Source: Rhizophagus irregularis
Lineage: Eukaryota; Glomeromycota; Glomeromycetes; Glomerales; Glomeraceae
Reading direction: 5' to 3'
Length of the DNA: 64,000 nt
NCBI RefSeq assembly: GCF_026210795.1
Contig: NC_089438.1
Span: 2,563,501 to 2,627,500, forward strand
Within the stretch, counting starts at the first letter, position 1, and every line of letters begins with the position of its first letter. The notes under the pieces were generated by a model that had not been told where the DNA came from, did not search any database, and saw nothing but the letters and a program-made list of their open reading frames with translations. Positions 57,841 through 64,000 of the stretch are shown one piece after another. A program made the position numbers and the translations under genes.

Positions 57841-58015
57841 ATAATATAAAATGCTCCCAGTACTTGGCGCAAAAAAACTAACCAAATTAGTAAATTTCTC
57901 CTTCCTTTTTAGGATAACATGGTTAGCATAACAACCAATCATAAAAAATATCACTACTAAAATGAAGATCACCTGATAATGCCAACTATATAGCGTATTC
58001 TGTATTTGGTGTTAA

Positions 58016-58570
58016 TAACTGTAATAAATGATATCTGCATAATAAAAGTCCAAAATTTTTATATTAAATATATGCTGAAATTTTGCACTGATACTCATTT
58101 TATCTTGAATTTGATAATTCACAAAAAAAATTTGACATGAAAATATTAAAAATAGTGTTCCGCACGAATCGATTCATGACACGGTGTGACCTTGATCACT
58201 CCTGAATAATAAAAATGTATTTTGCGAATAACTTTTGATCTAGTGGTCCGATTTTGATGATCTTTTTTATTTTGATCAGGACAACAAGACTTATCGATTA
58301 AAAAAAGATCATCAAAATTGGATTACTAGATCTTGAGATAATAATATTTGGAGGTTGAATCAAGTTCGAATCGAGTCCAAATCAAATCGAATTTCAGAGA
58401 AGAAATTTGATTCGTGTGGAACACTAATTAAAAATTCGCGTAAAAATGTGATTTACTTTTGTTATACAAAAAATCATATATCAAACCTTGCAAATCAGAA
58501 TTTGTCAGTAATTTTGAAAACGGCAATAATTGATAAACCTGACCTGAAATTTTTTTTCAGATCAGGTCAG
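58016..58570. repeat. Fold-back repeat element, right half
   Basis: Inverted counterpart of 41312-41560 (shared GATATCTGCAT, GCAAATCAGAATTTGTCAGT and ACGGCAATAA...CCTGACCTG). It resumes exactly where 42075 stops and is itself interrupted by a hAT-type MITE. Confidence 0.75.
58153..58426. mobile_element. hAT-type MITE, 274 bp, 8-bp TSD
   Basis: TIRs TAGTGTTCCGCACGAATC and GATTCGTGTGGAACACTA (18 bp), flanked by ATTAAAAA at 58145-58152 and 58427-58434. Its removal restores the fold-back repeat sequence (ATATTAAAAATTCGCG). It has an internal hairpin around GATCATCAAAATTGGA. Confidence 0.85.
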
Positions 58571-58889
58571 GTCAGGTTATATCAGATTATCTGTTTGACC
58601 TGACCTGAACTGAAACCTGAAAATTTTCAGGATTTATATTAAAATATCAAAAAAAAATGGGGCAAAACATTTTTTTGAATATTGTGATTCAGTTTTTTAA
58701 AAGTTTTATAATTATAGGGGGGCAGTGACAAAGCTTTAAGGTCATCTATTGCTAAATTTTGTCCAAACCTTAAAAGTCTTTTCATAATATTTAGAAATAG
58801 TGAGCTAGAGGTACTAAAAAATACACTTAGCAGTTGTAAATACTTAGAAAGTATTAAAATTTGGTGTGGTACAGATTATTTATATTAAA

Positions 58890-59145
58890 ATCATATAAAA
58901 AGGTGAATTCTGATACCGCAACTAACTTTTTATATATAAAATTGATATAAAAAAGTGAATTCCGGTACCGCAATTCACTTTTTATATATAAAATCAATAT
59001 AAAAAAGTGAATTCTGGTACCACAATTCACTTTTTATATATAAAATCAATATAAAAAAGTGAATCCCAATATCGCAATTCACTTTTATTATATAAAATCA
59101 ATATAAAAAGTGAATTATAATACCATAACTCATTTATTATATAAA
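58890..59145. repeat. Tandem array of hairpins, about 62-bp unit
   Basis: About five copies of AAAAAAGTGAATTC, GGTACCGC, AATTCACTTTTTATATATA; each unit is itself a stem-loop with a 10-12-bp stem. The loop sequence varies (CCGGTACCGC, TGGTACCAC, CCAATATCGC) while the stem is conserved. Confidence 0.85.
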
Positions 59146-59344
59146 ATCAAAGTTTCAGGTCAACAGGTCATTCGGGTTATACTGATGTTACAACCTGAAC
59201 TGATGCTGAATTGCAATTGCTAAACCTGACCTGAAAAATTCAGGTCAACCTGTCAGATTACCTGAATTTGGTCAACCTGTTCAGAACTCTAGTGTGAACT
59301 GTTGCCTATTTGCGAGAGATGTTTGCATTGATGAATATATAGCA

Positions 59345-60480
59345 TTAGCAAATTGAAGAACATTTGGATTCACATATAGCCAAGTGGCGAGCTGGAAAAT
59401 CATATCCATACATGTTATTGAAACATGGTGGAAGTATAGGAAAAGTAGACGCATTAAACGAACGTAAAGAAGCTGAGAAATTCAAATCTCTCAATTCTGG
59501 GCACGAAAGAACTGAAAAATTTTCAAGTTCATTACTTTGAACTTCGTGTAAAGGAGTTGATGTATTCAAATTCCTAGATGCTAGATGTTCTGGATGCGAA
59601 GGAGGCAAGGAGCTGATAAATTTTCAAATTTATTACTTTGAACTTTGCAAATTCCTAGATGCTGGATGTTTTAAATGTGAAGGAGCTGATAAATTTTCAA
59701 GTTCATTACTTTGAACTTTATGTAATGTTGATGTTAAGGTTGCTTGTCTAAACCTCTTCAAAATCCTACGATTAAATTTTACTATAGATTTATTATAGTT
59801 TTGGCAGAATTTCAGCAGTTTCAGCATTTATAATAAGTTTCAGCAGTTTTGTCTTTCTCCAAAGTTTTGCCAGTTTTTTAATATAACTTTAATATAGTTT
59901 TGGCAAAATTTCGCTTTTCAGCAAAACGCCATCTTGCCTAAACTTCTAGGTTTCAGCAAGCAACCTTAGTTGATGTATTCAAATTCCTAGATGCTGGACA
60001 TTCTGGATGCGGAGGAGCTAATAAATTTTCAAGTTCATTACTTTGAACTTCATGTAAAGGAGTTGATGTATTCAAATTCCTAGATGCTAGATATTCTGGA
60101 TGCGGAGGAGCTGATAAATTTTCAAGTTCATTACTTTGAACTTCACGTAAAGAAGTTGATGTATTTCTAAATTCCAGATGCAGAGCCAATGCACTATCAA
60201 GTTCTTCTAAATCCATATTATTTAGAGGTAACAAATTAAAAGGTCTGGATAATGATAGTTCTATTGTATCCTCATAATCACTATCTTCTAAAATTTCATT
60301 TAAGAGATGTGATTTCTTGTTACTTTATCTATGACCATATCCACGGCCTCGTCCACAGTTAGCAGTTTGAAATTGTTTATCTTGAGATGTATTATTTTGT
60401 CCACATCCACGTTTGGTTTTAGATTTTTCATGAGAAGATTCATTCTTTTTAGTATTGCTACATCCATGAGTTAAAGGCAT
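59345..60480 (-). pseudogene. Broken tandem-repeat protein gene
   Basis: From an ATG at 60480 the minus strand encodes a basic Cys/Gly-rich N-terminus (TKRGCGQNN ... CGRGRGYGHR), an in-frame TAA at 60327-60329, an acidic stretch (NEILEDSDYEDTIELS), then about five imperfect repeats of a 26-residue unit (VQSNELENLSAPPHPE ... ASRNLNTST). The last frame ends near 59345. A hAT-type MITE splits the repeats and at least one frameshift follows it. RGG-like and Cys/His residues suggest nucleic-acid binding, but no family is recognised. Confidence 0.6.
59735..59968. mobile_element. hAT-type MITE, 234 bp, second copy
   Basis: Ends TAAGGTTGCTTG and CAAGCAACCTTA, flanked by the 8-bp repeat GTTGATGT (59727-59734 and 59969-59976). 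It is the same family as 27290-27533 in the opposite orientation and splits the tandem-repeat protein gene. Confidence 0.88.
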
Positions 60481-61069
60481 TTTTAATTATTGAATATTTG
60501 TGTAAATGAAATATTTATTATATTTTATTTGTTAAATATCTCTTGATTAAAAATTAAATAATATTTTTTTTTTAATCATATACTTTTTTTTTGTTTTTTT
60601 TTTGCTAATCACATTTTTTAATTTTAAAAATAGTATTTTTTTTTCTAATCATGTATTTAAAAATTATCTTAAATAGTATTTTTTTTTCGCTAATCTTTTT
60701 AATTTAGTATAAAAATTAATCAAATTATGTCAGTACGTAATTTTTATTTTAATTAGTCTATATTTAATTAGTTTAATTCAATACGCAGTACTTTTTATAC
60801 TTTTTTAATTTAGTATAAAAATTAATCAGTACGTACTTTATTTAAATTAGTCTATATTTAGTTAGTTTAATTCAATATACAGTATTTATTTTTCGTATGC
60901 TTTTTTTTATTTAATATAAAAAGTTAGTTTAGTTAATTTCTACTGACTATTTAATTAATTTATACTATAATAAGCTAGTTTAATCAATATACAGTATTTA
61001 TTTTTGTATACTTTTTCAATTAATATAAAATTATTAGTCAAATAAAGTTAGTCTATACTTTTAAATATT
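60481..61069. other. AT-rich upstream region, no gene
   Basis: Upstream of the repeat-protein gene. TAGTCTATATTTA(A/G)TTAGTTTAATTCAATA-type repeats recur between 60750 and 61000. No coding sequence. Confidence 0.45.
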
Positions 61070-61145
61070 AGTTATTTGATGGGGGTTAGAATATCACTGA
61101 ACTGCTTCGCAGTTGGTGATATTCTAACCCCTCTATCGAATAACT
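61070..61145. repeat. 76-nt, three-stem perfect hairpin
   Basis: Nested stems: AGTTATTTGAT with ATCGAATAACT (11 bp), GGGGTTAGAATATCAC with GTGATATTCTAACCCC (16 bp, 61082-61097 and 61116-61131), and AACTGC/GCAGTT around a TTC loop. Only small bulges separate them. It could be a miniature transposon relic or a structured RNA. Confidence 0.8.
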
Positions 61146-61515
61146 GTGTTATTCTGCAAGCCGCCAGTGATCATATAAATACAATAAACTATTGATTAAA
61201 CAATGTCAAAAATATCAATAATAATTATGCAATAGTAATTTATTTATAGCTTAATAAAAAATATCAGCATGATAAAAAAAGCATGATCCTATTTGGCTGT
61301 AGAATAACACTTAATATCATTATTTATTTTTCAGATTATTGTCAATAAATATCATTAATGTTAAATATCGTTATATTTTTCCAGTTGTTTATTGATGATC
61401 ATCATAATACGTTAATTATCAATTTATTTAGTACGATAAAATGTGATAATTATCGATAAAGTAATAATTATCGATATTTATCCTCCAAAAAAATTTTCTG
61501 GCTTAAAATTCAGTA
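61146..61515. other. No gene seen
   Basis: AT-rich DNA with ATTATCGATA motifs near 61440-61480. Confidence 0.4.
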
Positions 61516-61760
61516 TTTCTAAAGAAAAAGAAAAAAGTAAAAATGATATTAATATTACTTCTACATAATTTCATGTCTCGCCTATTTCTATTTTCCTTAA
61601 AAGCATTTCTAAAGAAAAAGAAAGAGTAAAAGTGATATTATTAAATAAATGTTAAAAAATCAATCTCACGCCTATTTACCTTAAAATTTGGTTATGTCGG
61701 CATTTCCAAAGAAAAAAGAGAGTAAAATGATATCAGTATCGTTTCTTTAAATAAATATGA
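61516..61760. repeat. Three direct repeats of about 100 bp
   Basis: Units beginning CATTTCTAAAGAAAAAGAAA and containing GTAAAA(G)TGATAT and CGCCTATTT. Non-coding. Confidence 0.65.
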
Positions 61761-62525
61761 AAATATAATGTTTTTTAAAGTTTATCTCCATTTTAAGGAG
61801 TTTGTCATTTCAGAGGTCTTCAAAAGCAAAAATTCACTTCAATATTAGGATGTTAATCTAAAAAAGAAAAGTTCTAAATGTCAATAAAAAAGTAAAAAGC
61901 GTTAATGATGGTAAGTACAGTCAGACCTCTATGTACCGATATTCTATGTACAATTGCCTGTACCGACAAAATGATAAATTTTCCGTGAATCCCATTTCAC
62001 AATTAACCATACTGTAGTAAGATGTATCGATATTTTATGTTACATTGATATATATAATTCAGGCCAACACTATAAATTGGCCTGAGTTAACATACTATAT
62101 AAAGGTTACCATTCAAATCACTGACATTTTATAAACTAATAAACTATATATCTGAAGTTTGCATAATGCTGGTAAGAATTGGATTTTGGCTCGCACTATG
62201 GTTTATGTCATATTTAACTAAAACACATTCATCTGTAATAAGAAAAATTAATATATTATATAAACGAAATAAAAAAACCATGTATTTTGAAGTTAAAAAT
62301 ATTAAAGTTTTCGTCTGGTTAAAATTTTACTTCAATTTATATAAATTCTAATACTACCTCCCATTCTCCAATAATAATTATTTATATTATCTGTTATGTA
62401 TAAAATTAAAGAAACCGGAATTTCCTTTTTTTGAAATTTTGTGCAACACATCTTTTCAATTCTATCATCACAAATTTGCCGATCATTTATTGACATTGTC
62501 ACAAAAGAAAAGGTGACTATTTTTA
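61761..62525. other. No supported gene
   Basis: Contains CAGTCAGACCTCTATGTACC near 61919, resembling a single pogo-type terminus without an identified partner. Short frames at 62166-62351 and 62547-62332 are not convincing. Confidence 0.4.
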
Positions 62526-64000
62526 TATAAATTCTACAGATTAACATTTACCGTTGAATCTGATCCATTTACGATTTATCGTCCAGATAGATACCTACAA
62601 AATAAAAAAAAAAAGGCGGAACATCCCCTGTTGCTGAAAAACGACGTGCGACGATATTTCCTTTTTGGAAATTAATGTAACCAAACTTTCCTTAGGAATA
62701 CTATTCCTTTTTTGTTTGTGTAACATAACTGTCGAGTAAGAGAAAAGCTACACAATTACACAATTTAAAGGAGTCTTAACGTGACACCACATGATTGCAA
62801 TGATTTCAAATACAACAATATAAAAATAAAAATAAAAATAAAAATAATACAATAATATAATATTTTAGGACAATACTAATACGAATTTAAAAAATATTGT
62901 TAACACACAAATATGGTGAAAATATTGTCTGTGTGAAAATTCTTTTGTATGTTGTGATGCTTCAGCTCCTAAAAAGTGTAACTAAAAATTTGACGTATTG
63001 TAGATCAATTACTAATTGTTTTTTCAAACACGGAGACATGCGTAAATGCACACAATATTAAACATTTTTCAATCCAAAAGTATGAAAAAAGTATAAATTA
63101 GCAAAAAATTTTCTTAAGAAGACAAAAAATTAAAATTCAATAAAAAAAAAAAGAAAAAAATACTTTGATAGTTTTTTTCGCATAATTCAAACTCTTAAAA
63201 TCAATTAAATTCTTTAAATTTCCTAACAAAATGAATCAGACTGAAGTTACCATTAAACTATCCATTCCATCTATCGCAACTGCTGAAGCCACTGAAAAAC
63301 CGGGTCAATCTGGTGGCTGTACAATTATGTAATAAAATAAAATTCTTTACATTTACGAATTTTATCGTCAGATCTGATTGGAAATTAAACATTTATGTAT
63401 TGTTAAATAATCATTTGTCTATAGTTTACAACTTTTAAATTCTATTTATTTGTAATAATACATTGTACTTTATATATATATATTTCGTTAGTTTACTTGT
63501 GTTATTATATTATCAAATTACTTAATATTTGAATCACTATTACATATTTTGTCTTATATCATTCTGTATTTAGGGACATGTTTTAAAACGATTTCAGCGT
63601 TTTAAAACATGTGTTAAAAAATGTTTTAAAGCACTTCGATATTGTAAATTTTAAATCTTAATTTTTGGTTAAAAAATCAATTTATACAGTATATAATAAA
63701 ACGAAAACTGTTTTAGAACATGTTGTTTTAAATTACGTGCCATACCTATCTGTATTTTATCGTTTGTGTATTCTAAAAATTACAAAAATAAAATCACATC
63801 TTTAAATTCATTATTTAAAATGTTCTAAATTCTAATAATTTTGGCAAGTTTGAGGTTGCCTTAAAAGTTGTCTAAACCATAATTAATTTTCTAATAGTGT
63901 ACACACAAAATTTTCTATGCTGATCACGTAATAAGAAAAAAAAATCTTTTTGATGCAAATACACAATATTTATTAGGACCAGTTGATCATCTTTATAAGT
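62526..64000 (+). repeat. Right arm of long inverted repeat IR2
   Basis: Inverted copy of 13453-14820. It contains about 100 bp more near 62600-62700 than the left arm and runs to the end of the window, so its outer limit is unknown. Confidence 0.88.
63231..63332 (+). CDS. 33-residue CAAX-box peptide, copy 2
   Basis: ATG in the context AACAAAATG, ending EKPGQSGGCTIM and TAA; the stop runs into AATAAAATAAA, a possible polyadenylation signal. It is 101/102 identical to copy 1, more conserved than the flanking arm sequence, which shows several substitutions and indels in 500 bp. The C-terminal Cys-Thr-Ile-Met predicts farnesylation, cleavage of TIM and carboxymethylation. A secreted lipopeptide pheromone precursor is the most interesting reading; a terminal fragment of a prenylated signalling protein is the main alternative. 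Confidence 0.52.
   Translation: MNQTEVTIKLSIPSIATAEATEKPGQSGGCTIM

Larger units (their letters stand above)
42076..58015 (-). mobile_element. Complete Helitron, 15,940 bp, with cargo
   Basis: Joining 42075 to 58016 rebuilds the local repeat unit (TATATAAA|TGACTGTAATAAATG, one substitution), so everything between is an insertion without target duplication. On the minus strand the insertion lies between host A (58016) and T (42075), and the 3' end is AATTCTAG preceded by a GGCCGGCC palindrome and CCTAATAATTAGG, as for Helitrons (CTRR before T). The 5' end reads TTAACACCAAATACAGAA; the expected TC is TT, possibly mutated. Order along the element: micro-exon array, satellite, ORF1, gene fragment, spliced PD-(D/E)XK-like gene, Rep-helicase, all on the same strand. 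At nearly 16 kb it is large for a Helitron. Confidence 0.85.

Noticed and set aside
61917-62080. Second complete pogo-like MITE
   Set aside because: One CAGTCAGACCTCTATG terminus is present but no inverted partner with TA flank could be found.

Overview
The window is AT-rich eukaryotic DNA with small spliced genes (introns with GTAAGT-type donors, TACTAA-type branch sites and T-rich/AG acceptors), a divergent F-box/leucine-rich-repeat protein and very dense nested transposons. From remembered family resemblance it looks like an arbuscular mycorrhizal fungus (Glomeromycotina, Rhizophagus-like). That assignment is an inference; no search was run.

Layout. (1) 1-13.4 kb: a 200-N scaffold gap preceded by a copy of the 3' end of the F-box gene; a five-exon multi-pass membrane protein gene (minus, 3852-2628); the F-box gene (minus, 8234-6684); these two genes sit inside a large imperfect inverted repeat (728-2190 against about 10080-13407). 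(2) 13.45-14.82 kb: one arm of a second inverted repeat whose partner is 62.5-64 kb; each arm carries a 33-codon ORF ending in a CAAX box (CTIM), a candidate lipopeptide (pheromone-like) precursor. (3) 14.8-20.7 kb: hairpin-rich DNA, a small secreted-protein gene (16560-17039, plus) and a broken spliced gene whose first intron has been expanded by a minisatellite-bearing element. (4) 20.9-34 kb: a 1.8-kb non-autonomous Helitron, then a decayed Helitron coding pair (ORF1 plus Rep-helicase, plus strand) riddled with a Tc1/mariner-like element, a hAT-type MITE, an 8-bp-TSD element that itself contains a LINE RNase H fragment, and a pogo-like element. (5) 34.2-39.3 kb: an array of roughly 110-bp micro-exon/intron units, broken by a candidate solo LTR and a hAT-like element full of palindromic 81-bp repeats. 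(6) 42076-58015: a complete 15,940-bp Helitron on the minus strand, delimited to the base because it splits a repeated host sequence between A and T. It carries a micro-exon array, a satellite, ORF1, a gene fragment, a four-exon PD-(D/E)XK-like gene and a nearly intact Rep-helicase. (7) 58-62.5 kb: MITEs, tandem hairpins and a broken repeat-protein gene.

The functional theme is mobile DNA. Two Helitron coding units share the order ORF1 then Rep-helicase, and three separate micro-exon arrays lie on the same strand as, and inside or next to, Helitron sequence. Several stop codons are CGA-to-TGA changes, as expected from deamination of methylated CpG. The host-like genes (F-box protein, membrane protein, secreted protein) are few and widely spaced.
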